In this document: one piece after another, positions 24,330 to 35,748 of the stretch
Layout: the number at the start of each line of letters is the position of its first letter
Position numbering within the stretch: the first letter of the stretch is position 1
Assembly: GCF_001653235.2 (NCBI RefSeq)
Contig: NW_019154045.1
Location: forward strand, 434,001 to 498,000
Source of the DNA: Pochonia chlamydosporia 170
Lineage: Eukaryota > Ascomycota > Sordariomycetes > Hypocreales > Clavicipitaceae
Length of the DNA stretch: 64,000 nucleotides
Direction: 5' to 3'
The notes under the pieces: model-generated
Seen by the model: only the letters and a program-made list of their open reading frames with translations
Told to the model about the DNA's origin: nothing
Database searches by the model: none
Made by a program: the position numbers and the translations under genes

Positions 24330-27157
24330 ATGGATCTCAGGTTTGCTGCCTCGGCCGACGACGACGTGCCCCCTATCCCAGCTCGTCACCACTTCCACCT
24401 CGCCCAGAGAGATCCTAGAGATCCTACAGACCCTCGAGACCCTCGAGACCCTCGAGATCATCACTCGCGCGCTTCTCGTCGACGCTCACCTCAGCGAATC
24501 CCACACGCCAGCATCCCTCCCGCTTCCCCCGAAGTCATATCAAACCTCATTACCAGCCTCAGCGCCATCTCTCAACCAGCCAGCAGTCACTTCGAATCGC
24601 ACCCCGCTGCCATCAACTTTACCTTACCCACGAAACCCGTCAGCCCAAGCACTGGCAGCTTTGGCGTCGACTACGGCGCCTATAGTCGTAATCGTTCTGA
24701 GCCCGAAAACCCTTCCCAAGATCCTACATCCCTTGACAATCTAGCTGCGAGCCCCCCTATTGTTCGTACCTCCAAACCAACAAGCGGATATTCGCCATTG
24801 ACCGGTGCAAAGAGTCCGCCCACCCGGAGTCCCAGCCGTGAGAGCGGATCTGGTTTTCGGTCCTTCATTCGCAGCAGCAGCGCAGCTTCGCGTCCATCAT
24901 CTCCAGGCTCTGCTACCTCCAAGAACGATGACGCACACAGCATAGGCAACCTGTCCATAGAACGCGGCTCCGCGCCTACCCCAGAGCTGAAGCATCATCG
25001 ATCACATGATAGCTGGGGCAAGAGAGCTGGCCGGAGCACCAAGGGACTTATGTACATGAGCTCCAAGGAGCGTCTTCGAGAACGAGAATTCGAACGAAAA
25101 CGACTGCCGAGACGTTCTGTCAGTCAGAGCGAACCGCCCAGTGGGGGACACTCCGGCAGCATGGGTAATGGGGCTAGGCCAGACCCCTTCCTCGCCGAGA
25201 CTGCTATCAGTGAAGAGCCTGGATCCCACAGTGATAACCCTGGGGTGAATGATCCAAAGGCGACGTTGGGCAGCCCACAGCCAATTCCTACTCGAGACTC
25301 GAGCTTGAGAAAGTCGAGAACACAACCAAAACGATCAAGCGCAAGGCGATCGAAACAAGACTATGACACATCAACGGGTGTAGCCATTTTAGAGGCAGAG
25401 GAACATGGTGACAGCCGCGATTTACCACTGCGGCACCATAAACGCACAGGCTCAGACACAGGCACCCAAGAAAAGTCCTTCTTACTTGGTCCAGATGAAT
25501 ACCCAGCATCACCTGTGTCGGCATCTAAAGCCACTCGACCTCTTCCAGATTTTGGCATGGATGCCATCAATTACAACGATGACGGTGCGCCGTTTCCTGC
25601 AGTGGCACAGAGACGAAAGGAAGAACACAGCGCCGAACGAAGCAGTAGTCGGTTGTCTGGCCGGTTGAGCCCCGGACCAAAGGAAGCTTTGCGACTCAAG
25701 CGCAGTAGCTCAAAACTCAAGCGGTTATCTGGACAATTTAGTCCTCGTAGTGAATCTAGAGCCAGTGCGGCTGCATCTCCCGAACCCACCCAACAACCTC
25801 AACAGGCTTACCCGGCCGGTTACGAACGACCTGGATCTGCCGATTCCGTGGATGACGCTGTGGAATCCTACCTCTGCTCCCCACGGCTTTCCCAGAAGAT
25901 TCGACATCCTCAGACTGGCCGAGTGATTTCCTTCTCTGAAGTTGGCGATGCAAGTGGATCGGCTGTCTTTTGCTGTGTTGGTATGGGCCTGACAAGGTAC
26001 ATCACGGCATTTTATGACGAGCTGGCATTGACCTTGAAGCTCCGCTTGATTACCCCGGATCGTCCAGGTGTTGGAGATAGTGAGCCTTATGCGGATGGGA
26101 CGACGACACCTCTGAGCTGGCCTGGTGAGTACCTACGCTCCAACATTGCAATGTGGCCATGAATTTTGCTAATTGATGAAAAGACGACGTGTATGCCATC
26201 TGCCAGGCGTTGAAGATAACCAAGTTTTCGATTCTTGCCCACTCCGCCGGCGCAATTTATGCTCTTGCAACGGCATTACGAATGCCCCAGCATATCCGCG
26301 GCCGAATTCACTTGTTGGCGCCGTGGATTCCCCCTTCTCAAATGAACGTATTTGGTGGATCTCAAACAATGCCCCCAACTAATGCCATTCCCACGTCGCA
26401 AAAGATATTACGTGCTTTGCCAACACCTCTCTTGAAGGCAGCTAATAGCAGTTTCATGACGGCAACAAGCAGCTCCATCACCAGCTCTCTGCCCAAGAAC
26501 CCGCGGCGGACAAAACGCAAGTCGAATACACAGGGCAAAGATGGCAACAGTACCGCAAACCGCAATATCACACCGATGCAAGACAAGGAGAATATCAATA
26601 ACACGCCACAAAGGAAAGACATATCGGAAAGTGGTAACACCGAGAATGGGTGTAATTCACCGAATGTCAGCGAGCATATGGACCAGATTCAGCCCGTCGG
26701 TGGTAACGGTGTAAATCGAGGCTCGGCAATAGCTGAGTCCACGATTGATGCAATGGCCGACAAGGAACGTCAAATGACTTACGATACTCGACTTACTCAC
26801 GCCATCTGGGAGCTGGCGACCACGGGCGCCAACCCTGCTGTTGACCTTTTGGTGTGTCTTGAGCGACGGCACACTATTGGATTTCGTTATGTCGACATCA
26901 CAAGGCCGGTGGTGATCCACCATGGCAGCAGAGACACTCGTGTCCCTGTCGAGAACGTAAAATGGCTCGGCAAGACGATGCGTCGCTGCGAGGTGCGTGT
27001 TCTCGAGGGCGAGGGACACGGGTTGATGGCCAGCGCGACAGTCATGGGCTCTGTCCTGATGGAAATGAGCAAAGAGTGGGAAGACTGGATGCGCGTCACT
27101 GGCGCTGACGGACGGAAGGACCGCGAAAGAGGACGACGAGGGACACTTGTTCGGTAA
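24330..27157 (+). CDS. Large alpha/beta hydrolase with disordered N-terminal half
   Basis: Two exons: 24330-26124 and 26184-27157, 922 residues. Residues 1 to about 530 are polar, Ser/Pro/Arg-rich and probably disordered, including a short RDP repeat near residues 28-45. The catalytic domain begins near VFCCVGMGLTRYITAFYDELA, with LITPDRPGVGDSEP. The nucleophile elbow is AHSAG (Ser about 619), the acid is in HHGSRDTRVP (Asp about 849) and the His is in EGEGHGLM (about 877), a complete triad. Between the core strands lies an Asn/Ser/Lys-rich insert (about residues 655-765) in the usual lid position. Substrate unknown. The intron (gtgagt...gaaaag) splits the Asp codon of WPDDVYA. Confidence 0.87.
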
Positions 27158-29222
27158 ACTATCTCGATTTCGCTAATCACCCAAGCCAAGGCGCAAGGTA
27201 AAAAATCTTGGGATGGAACCAGGACTAGGCACACTCCTTCATTGATGCATTTCGACTTCATATCATTTATCTAGCGGAAGCGGAGCAACCGTAACACCAC
27301 GACGATACCCCGGTATTAATTAGTGCGTTGTATTATATATTATTAGCAGAACAGCAGGGTGGCATGCGTTAATTTGGATGGGAGAAACTGATAACAAGTC
27401 TGCTTGGATGAGGCTGTATGCATTGGCTGGCGTAATAGAACATAGCAAAGCCTTGTGCGTTTACTCTGTGGTATCGTGAGACCATTTTGACCTGGTGAAG
27501 AGTCTTACCGCCCATTTGTGATTGTTCTCGAAGAGTTGAGTTGGGCGTTCACCTGGAATAGCTTGTTCAAATATTCGGCGTTACAAACTGATGAACTAGC
27601 TGCTTCGAGCTCATAAGTTTGACATGTTGCCCAGAGTGCAGCAGTCCAGCTATGGTATATAGACATGGCACAAAGAGATCATGCCAGGTTTCGGATTGAA
27701 GCATAGTTCAGTTCCTAGCGATCAGCAATTGGAAATATCGAGAGTAGAGCTCAGCGTGTATTCTTTATTGAGTCGGTGCAGTAAAAATATTGGAGAGCCA
27801 GATTCGCACAGTGAGGCGATGTTGCAAAGGCTGGAAGCAGGCGACTTGTGATAGTCGAGAAACGACGCTCATACTGGCATTTTGTACATGACAAACGGAG
27901 GTCGCTTTCAAGTAGAAAAACAGCTGGGTATTGGCAAAATCCGTCAAAGCACATCACTGGTGAGGTGGATCGTTTGCATGGAGATTGGGAGCATCACCCG
28001 CATGCTTGACCGGCAACCTTTGCCTTTCAAACTTGTAATGAGCATCATGCAATGACCTTGACGAGTTTGAGTAGTTTCCGATGCCCTGGATGTTCTCAAC
28101 GGCTGTCGCTCACAGATAGAATAATTTCCTGCTGGAGTCGCTTCTCATTGTTGGGAACCAATCGCTTAGACTTGGAAGCGATAATCCTTGACACGTTCTG
28201 AGTAAGTGTCAGCAGCCACAATGTATGGAAACCTGTGGACCTGCCCTTTGAGAGTATGTCTATGCCGCGTGTTATTGCGTAGTTAAATGTGTTGCTGGGT
28301 CATTTGGAATCACTGTGTAAGCCAGCGGTTGTAATTCTTGTGGTGTTGAGTAAATTCTATGAGGTGACGGGTCTCTATACGAATCTACAGCAAGTACAAA
28401 TTTGGCCGTTTATGTTCTATATGTCTGAAATAGTTACAGATTCTATTCTGGTACTGCTGACTCTGTTGTGCTCCCGTGATGTCTCCTACTCTTCCCGCTG
28501 CATCTTCGAGAAATCCATTTGATGCTTCCTCAAATTTACATCAACCCCCATGTAAGCCTATCAGATCACAACATGGAAATTAGTGCCGCCACATGTTGCA
28601 TTCGAGCCGGCACTGGACACGTTCGGTTATCGCCCGACGAATCCCTGAGGCTGGGTGTATATTTTACCTGCGAGACTCGAGTATGAAGCTGCCTCAACAT
28701 GGCAATAGCTGCGAGTGATGCTGGCAACATTGAACCATTCAGGTCCACCGCAGCGGACGGGGATACTGAAGTCCCTGGTAAAGTCGTGGCTTTCATGAAT
28801 TCTAGGAGCGTACATACTTACTCTTTCTGGTTGCGCCATTTGGATCCGCGGTTAGCAACTATACACTCGTGCCGAATTGGCTGAAATATGAGGATAAATG
28901 CCTTGAAACGGCTCCATTAATGGTCTGTAATACTGAACGAACCGCGCGTGGCTGCTTCATAGAGACAACCGTCAACCTGGTAACGGAGATGCCTCATGCT
29001 AGACCTTCACAATTTCGGTCATGAGTGGCTGTTGAACAAAACGTATGTTCGTTAGTAAGCCCCAAGTTTACCAGCTTCCTAGTGACGAGATTAAAATTTC
29101 CTCATATCCTATGTATATATAAGCAGCTTCGTCGTCCACTACAATTTGACCTAGCTGACCATTCCCAACCGCGGCTCTCATAAAAACGCTTCATAACATC
29201 CTTCAACTACACCTCTTCTACC
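27158..29222. other. Intergenic, about 2 kb
   Basis: A/T-richer stretch with no recognisable gene. A TATA element for the downstream DUF3237 gene lies at its right end. Confidence 0.6.
29113..29122 (+). promoter_or_regulatory. TATA box of the DUF3237 gene
   Basis: The sequence gtatatataa lies about 100 bases upstream of the ATG at 29223, a typical distance with a short leader. Confidence 0.5.
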
Positions 29223-29930
29223 ATGATTTACGCACTCTTTCTCCTTGCAACCAGCCTAACCGCTGCTGTTGCCAAGAAAGCCTCATATACCTTCTATCCT
29301 CCCAAGGCTGAACCCTTTCTGACCATCGACTTCACAGTCGGATGGCCCGTCAACGTGACCACCCCCAATGCCATTGTAGCAAGTATTCCTAATGCAGGCG
29401 GACCGGTCAATGGCCATCTGCAGGGCAACATCATTGCGAATTTGACCGGTGCGACTGAGACGGTGTTGAAGTCCACTGGTGCAGAGTATACGGTCAGCAA
29501 ACCCTGATTACACGGCTAGAAAGTGAAGGTGCTAATGAAGTGTGTGGAATAGAACTACCAGAACCACTATGTCTTCGCTGATAAATCAGGGAACAACTTC
29601 TTGGTTAAAATGGCGGGGATCGCAAGATACGCCAACCTGGACATTCACGGCTTTGCTCACGTGTATGTGCCATTTTCTTCAGACTCCCCCTTCAACGTGT
29701 GAAAGCACGGATGTAACTGACATTGGTGGATTGCTAGAACCATTGAAACTGGCGCTCCGGGCCTCGAATGGATCAATTATGCCATGTTTGTGGGTGAATG
29801 GAACGGCGGGATGGATTCTGGTACAGGGATCGCGAAACTTGAGATATTCCACATCACCACTGGTGGACGGAGGGACGGCAAATGCATCAAAGCTCTTGAG
29901 CCGGAACTTCCTTGCCATAAATCCTATTAA
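29223..29930 (+). CDS. Small secreted DUF3237-family protein
   Basis: Three exons: 29223-29492, 29553-29662 and 29738-29930, 190 residues. A signal peptide of about 17 residues (MIYALFLLATSLTAAVA) is clear. The mature part has GPVNGHLQGNIIANLTGA, an aromatic strand NYQNHYVFADKSGNNFLV, and TIETGAPGLEWINYAMFVG, matching DUF3237 (PF11578), whose members end with a similar ETGAP..WLN...FVG block. Family function is unknown; the fold is a small beta-barrel. The first intron has a less usual GTCAGC donor but joins the frame cleanly and ends at AATAG. Two Cys near the C-terminus could form a disulfide. It is convergent with the PaaK-like ligase gene. Confidence 0.8.
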
Positions 29931-30259
29931 GGAGGACGGTTCATTTATTCCTGTGGAGTGTCAGGAGCAGGTAGTTCAATGGATGTGGCTTGATTAGAGC
30001 TGGTGGTGTAGACATTAAAGTAGTGTAGCTGGGAGTTCAATTTCACCGAACTCATAGGGGTCTATATCATCAACCTGAACATAAAACAAATCACCTCACT
30101 CGTATTGGGAGACTAGTGACAAAAATGTTGGAGAACTTGACGGCAACAGCAATGGGAAAAGATAAGTGACGTTGACTATGAAAATCCATCCTACCGATTC
30201 TAAGAGTGTCCGAGATAAAGCGTTCTAGACGATTAGCTACTCAAAAGCGAGCAAAGCCG
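29931..30259. other. Short convergent intergenic
   Basis: Space between two gene 3' ends; nothing recognised. Confidence 0.6.
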
Positions 30260-31897
30260 CTAGTTGTAACGATCTATAAACTTGATGACCTTTCTACCAG
30301 ACTTGCTCAGTTCAAACCCATTCAGATCCTGAACAAACGTGACGAAAAAGCGGTGCTCATTTGAAGAATACGCATGGACGAATTTCCTTAGTCGCTGAGT
30401 AAGGTCTTCAAGAGACAGAAGCCCTTCGGTTCGCGGCGATGTAAGCAGCCGAAATTCCAGAGACGACTCCAGCGAGGGCTGCATCGTATCCAGAACAGTT
30501 TGCCATTGCAGAACCCCACATTCTTCAGCGGTAATCAGCTTGGTCAGGTCGGAAAAGTCAATGTATTCGCCGTCCCAGTCGAAGCTAAAACGGCCATCAC
30601 GCCCTTCAAGTCGAAGAACCCGCAGATACGGCCAGTCACTTTCCGGTAAAAGCGGCCGGGCATGGTCAGGAAGAGGGTGTAATGACCCAACATCGCCGGT
30701 GTTATAACGCACCAGAGGGTTGCGCAGACGAGACAGCGACGTCTGCACGATGACACCTCGTTGACCATCTGGCACAGGAGGGTAATCTGTAGGAGAGCCT
30801 CCCTCTGCTAGAGCGGGAGGTACAACCTCCACGAGCATTGTGCGTGTGTCAAAGATGAAGTCTGCAGCGCTACTGGGTGCTCTCTTCTCCACAAGATCCG
30901 GGTGGTTGATTGCCCAAGCACCGGATTCAGCACTACCCAGAATGGAGCAGATCTTGACTTGGCCAAGGGTCGTGATGATGTGCATTCTTTGCGCAGCAGT
31001 CAGTACTTCTGAGGTGTAAATTATCTTGTTCAGTTGAATCTTCTGCCGCTCTTCTCGTGGTAATGTTGACACATAGTGCACGAATTGAACGACTTGGCTG
31101 CTGTCCCCGGCAAGCACATTGATATGATACTTGACTACCAGCTGGGCTAACTCGACTGGGGGCATGAGGTTTCCGGCAGCAAGAACGGAGGCTCCAGCGT
31201 TCTCTAATATTTCCAACACAAGATCCAGAGATCTGGTGTGAACACAGTTAGCTACAAGAAACCCTCTCATGCTTCATTCAATGACATGGCGTTGAGGGGC
31301 CATGAGGCGAGAGCGAAGAAAATGTGTGGAATCTGCAGGTACCTGTAGAGTTCACCAGAACAGTGGGTTGTTAGAACCCAGTCCCCATGCTCGATTATTC
31401 CCGTTTTTCGAATGAACTGTCCAAACCGAGCTCTCTGTTGACGATTTTCGGACACGTCTGTCGCGAAGAAGAGAGGTGTTGATCCGGAACCTCCACCAGT
31501 GATGCTGGCATAAACGGCATGCCGGTACGTGTTTTCAGGACTTGGGTCTTGTACGAGCCGCTCAATTATGGTATAGCTGGGAGGGAAGAGTCAGCTGGAG
31601 GTGATTGCGTTGCAAAACCAAGCGCATTCTGCCATACAGTTGTTTCTTCGTGAGTAGCGGTTGTGACTCCAAGTTGGCACCGTCTTGCCCTTGGCTTGCG
31701 TTGTCTCGCGCAGTTCTGATGGTCTCTGTGTCAGGCGGGTATTGGACATTGGGGACGTAAAATGGATGAGTTTTGGCGACTGAAAGGACATCTTCTAGCG
31801 TAAAGGGTCCATGGGACAAATAGGAGGCTTTAGAGGAACAAAGTTCATGGTTTGGCGGACCAAGGGTCTCGATGTCGGTGTCGATACGGGAACCCAT
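30260..31897 (-). CDS. PaaK-like adenylate-forming ligase
   Basis: Three exons on the minus strand: 31897-31638, 31576-31343 and 31232-30260, 488 residues. The shape matches phenylacetate-CoA-ligase-like enzymes of the ANL superfamily: ASITGGGSGSTPLFFAT (phosphate-binding loop), ILGSAESGAWA, LVRYNTGDVGSL (adenylate-binding Asp) and, near the C-terminus, LSKSGRKVIKF with the usual A10 lysine. Such enzymes activate an aromatic acid as an acyl-AMP and usually pass it to CoA. The substrate is unknown and the protein lacks a carrier domain. The first ATG in frame is at 31897. Introns of 61 and 110 bases carry GTATGG and GTACCT donors. Confidence 0.8.
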
Positions 31898-32565
31898 TGA
31901 TTCGGAAAATATCAGGTTCAAACCCAAGCGTTGGCGACGAGGATTGGTAAATTGTCAGCGTCCGTGACGTCGTCTCAGACAGATTATGAGTAGACGACAG
32001 TCTTCCGACTCTTCAGTCTATTTTCCCGCAGGGGGTGTTCTGTGACTGATAAAGGCTTGACCGAGATGCAAAGCTCTGTTTAGCCGTTCATAGGGTGGCG
32101 GTGTGACAGCCTCCAACTTGATCCATGATTTTGAATCGGATATGTGATCTTCAAATACTCAATTGATTCCTGTAAACGAAAATACCTGCGCCGGCAACGC
32201 TTCCGACCGCTAGATAATAGTGGTAACACGGCAGAGATGCAGGTGCCACGTCACATTCGAGGCAGATTGTATCCAGCTGAAATGCACTCCATTGTGATGA
32301 CGATGTGGGCATGCAGCACATGTGGGCGGCAACGGCAGAGATTTAGCCAAGTAGACCCAATCATGTCGCTGTAACATTGTGTAATAACCGGTTGATGTCG
32401 AAGTTTTCGTCCTTGCGTTCGGATCTTTGAAGTACGTTGAAGTATGGACAGGTTGAGCCAGCAGCTATGTAGTACTCCTCTTTCTTCTACCAACATCATG
32501 TTGATACACAACGCCGTCACACAACCAAAAATAGACAGTAATACAGTCCCGCCAAAGCATTGGCA
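31898..32565. other. Intergenic, ligase to cwf19
   Basis: Upstream side of the PaaK-like gene and 3' flank of cwf19. No gene recognised. Confidence 0.6.
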
Positions 32566-34608
32566 TCACTCCTCCAAAACCCGGGTCCAGTCAAACTTCC
32601 TCCATCCCTTCTTCCAATCGTCTACTCGCGAATCACCACGAACCCACCGACCCTGCTTCTTGATAATATGCGGCTCCGTATCACATATACCACCCAGTAC
32701 CTCTCTCGCAAACAAATCCCCCTTTGGCCAACGATCTGAGTTCTCCACGATGTGCCCCAAGCCACCATCCAGTGAGAACCAGACATGAAAATAGGGCATC
32801 TCTTTTGCGATGCTCCTCCTGAATGCCATTCTGCCCATTCCATCACGTGCCTTGGCCGCTGTGTCAATGACCTTTTTATGCTGTGACCACTCTTCATCGC
32901 TTGAGAGAAATGCTTCTTTGAAATAGGCTGGTGCCGTAGCGCCTTCCTCATAAGGGATGGGAACGGCAATCATGGCCGCGTGCATGTGCCGATGTGGTGC
33001 AGCAGCGTTTTCGTAAAAGATGACATCGCGGCCCTGTTCGTGATACATGCGTGTCAGGCTCTTCATAAAGTTGCGAATCTCTTCCCACTCGTCGTCGTCG
33101 CACTCGAGGAGGTTACCGCGATGGGTGATGGGAACGATTACAGCTCCACCAGGGCTAACTTCTGGTTCCGTGGTGAGCGTAATGAAGACTCGTGTTCCGA
33201 GGGATACAACGGGTGCAATGGGTGGTCGACCCTTATCTTCGTGGTGGCAGAGAGCGCAGTTCTCAAGGATACGGTTCATCTTTTGGAATTCATTGACCGC
33301 CATATTTTTCAGGTTGATTTCGCTTTTGTGTACTCGTTTGGCGAGTTTTTCTGCATTCTCATCCATGTAATCTAAATCGTTGTCGTATTTGCCGTCCTTG
33401 GCTATGCGCTCGGCAAGGCGCAGTCCCTCGCCGCCGGCTTGGTTTTTGGTGCGCCGTTCTTCGCGAACCATGTCTTCTATAGACATGTCATTGTTTTCCT
33501 CAACAAGTCCCCTCTCGCGGCCGCGCTTGTTGTCGATGGCCTTGACCTCGCCTCGTGTACCCGCCAGCTGACGATTGTCCATTATGCCGAGGACCACAGC
33601 TTCGGAAGTGTTGGTTCGTGGTGCACCAGATGCGGCACGATTGTATTCCTCCTCCAGCTGTGCAGCGTTTGATGCGCGGCGCAGTTTAGCCTTCATCATT
33701 TGTGCACGGAGGCGGTTAAGAGATGTTTGGTCCATAGGTGCCACTCGTGATGGCTCTTCTGGTATGACTGTTCCAGCGTCTGGCTCCAGTGCCACTTGTT
33801 GAGGGAGCTTCTCGTTGCTGTCGCGAGAGCGATACAAGTCCCCTGTCGGTTTTTCTTTCTCTTTGTACCCTTTCCCGTATATGTTGCGTCGTTCCATTTC
33901 TTCCTTTTCTTCCCGTGCGTCGTCAAAAGCTTCCAGGTTGCCATATCGCTCAATCGCAACATCCTCAACAGGTCGACCACTTGCTTCGGCAGTTGTATAT
34001 ACGCCTCTGAGCTTGGTCAAGCGCCATGACGAGCCGGAATCGCCAAAGACGTAATCCACGTTTCTCTCAGCGACGGGTTGTGGAAGCTCAGATAACAGCC
34101 GTCCCTCATTTAGGTCCTGTATACTCTGATTAAGTTCGCGAGAGTGGACGATGCGCTTCGGTTCGTCCCTAGGCGGCGACCTGGGCTTGTTTTGTTCTGC
34201 ACGGCGAATATGCTCGACTTCAATGGAGGATGGCGCTGTCATCCATGCATCGCGTATGGGGGTATCGGATGGTTCAGTAGGTTTGTGGGAAGATGAAGCT
34301 TCGTCACTTCGGCGTTCTCGGGTTGAATGCTTCTCTCTACTGGCATCACGGTGTCTGTGTTTTGATCGGTGCGAATCATCTCGATCGTCGCGAGAATGCC
34401 GGCTTCTCTTATGTCTATGACCATCATCGTCTTCGTGGTGTCGGTGACGGTGATGGTGTCGATCTTCGCTACGTCTGTCCCTGTCGTCTCGGTCGTGTCG
34501 ATGATGATGCCTGTGTTTGCGATGACCATCGTCGTGGCTCCGCTGTGTTTTGTCGCGGGCTGCTTTCTCAGCCGCTAGCGACTTTTCGAATTCATCCAGG
34601 CCGTCCAT
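32566..34608 (-). CDS. cwf19: Cwf19-like splicing/debranching factor
   Basis: Single exon, 680 residues. The N-terminal 100 residues are extremely rich in His, Arg and Asp, typical of splicing factors with RD/RS-like tails. The middle carries YGKGYKEKEKPTGDLYRS. The C-terminal third has NRILENCALCHHEDKG, SLGTRVFITLT, the GGAVIVPITHRGNLL strand with the HIT-like CwfJ core, NAAAPHRHMHAAMIAVP and EMPYFHVWFSLDGGLGHIVE. These are the two CwfJ C-terminal domains of Cwf19 / CWF19L2. The family associates with the spliceosome and lariat debranching in the nucleus. The lack of introns is unusual only relative to neighbours. Confidence 0.93.
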   Translation of the reverse strand: MDGLDEFEKSLAAEKAARDKTQRSHDDGHRKHRHHHRHDRDDRDRRSEDRHHHRHRHHEDDDGHRHKRSRHSRDDRDDSHRSKHRHRDASREKHSTRERRSDEASSSHKPTEPSDTPIRDAWMTAPSSIEVEHIRRAEQNKPRSPPRDEPKRIVHSRELNQSIQDLNEGRLLSELPQPVAERNVDYVFGDSGSSWRLTKLRGVYTTAEASGRPVEDVAIERYGNLEAFDDAREEKEEMERRNIYGKGYKEKEKPTGDLYRSRDSNEKLPQQVALEPDAGTVIPEEPSRVAPMDQTSLNRLRAQMMKAKLRRASNAAQLEEEYNRAASGAPRTNTSEAVVLGIMDNRQLAGTRGEVKAIDNKRGRERGLVEENNDMSIEDMVREERRTKNQAGGEGLRLAERIAKDGKYDNDLDYMDENAEKLAKRVHKSEINLKNMAVNEFQKMNRILENCALCHHEDKGRPPIAPVVSLGTRVFITLTTEPEVSPGGAVIVPITHRGNLLECDDDEWEEIRNFMKSLTRMYHEQGRDVIFYENAAAPHRHMHAAMIAVPIPYEEGATAPAYFKEAFLSSDEEWSQHKKVIDTAAKARDGMGRMAFRRSIAKEMPYFHVWFSLDGGLGHIVENSDRWPKGDLFAREVLGGICDTEPHIIKKQGRWVRGDSRVDDWKKGWRKFDWTRVLEE

Positions 34609-35748
34609 GAGGTGGCTAGGTTGGGTACATGAGCAAGCTAGCCTAGAGATGTGTAGGAGGGTAGCTACCGAAGGTAGATGGGATTGATTCTATTGCTGGT
34701 TGTTGTCGCATGACGAAAGATTTGGAGCTCAAAGCTTCGCTCATCAAGCTTTGAGGGCGAAAGTGGGGCCATGAGCTGTCCCATGTCTGGTTTTCCAGGT
34801 TCGGCTTCCATTCGACATGTTGGCAACGAAACTGTTTTTTACTCAGTAAAAAAAAAACTAATAATTTTATCAAAAATAAATGAAAAGAACTAAAACCATC
34901 GTACATATCTTACAGCAGTTACGGACCCCTGCCCAGGTTGGAGTAAGAATAAACTCTTCTACCCTCCCCACCGCCTCTTGTCTGTATCATGGGGATTTCC
35001 ACAGCTGGTACCGACGCCATACACTTGAGATGCCAAATCGCTCGTGCAAATTGAACAACCCAAGTACTCCATATGACTGATGCTACAACTTAATTGAGAA
35101 CCACGCTCGCGGCGATCGCCGAGGCGCACATTGGCGAATTACCCGTCCTCTCGCGACCTCGCATTGCCTAAATTGGAAGGCCATTTCTACCCTGTAGATC
35201 GCTTGGATTCGAGGCATGGACGCGGATCAAAGGCTCAAGCTACTTAAGTAGTCTCGTTGCATCCGCTAGTAGCGTGCGCGACAGCCCGTTGACAAATTAT
35301 TAATTTGTCCGTACGAAGATAACGTTGTGTTGGCAAATATCGGAAGTTGAACCAGGCTACTTTGATGTATTTGTCAAGTTTGTGTTGAACCTGTACGCCT
35401 CTCTAGTCATCACGCTTGTGTATACTACGTGTTTTATGTCATCCAGGCTCAGTTTGTGTAATTAAACAGAGTTTTTAAATGCATGGTTGGTTTTGCAACC
35501 CCGATTACTGCTATCTGTGTCGGGGTTCTGTCTGTGAATGCCAACAGACCAGGGGAGATTGAGGCATCGTGAAGAGGACTTGCTGGTATTCAATGAGGGA
35601 AAGCACATTGTAGAGTCGCCAGCCGCACAATGTATTACAGTGTACTTTTCTATACTTAGAAACTCTTACTTTCGCTAAAAATGCATGAGCCGATGGACTT
35701 AGCCAACATTTGACGAGCACCAGATCTTGCTGGCTTCTCCACCAGCGT
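34609..35748. other. Intergenic, cwf19 to secreted phosphatase-family gene
   Basis: Contains an oligo-A run near 34849-34857 and A/T-rich sequence after it. No gene recognised. Confidence 0.6.
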
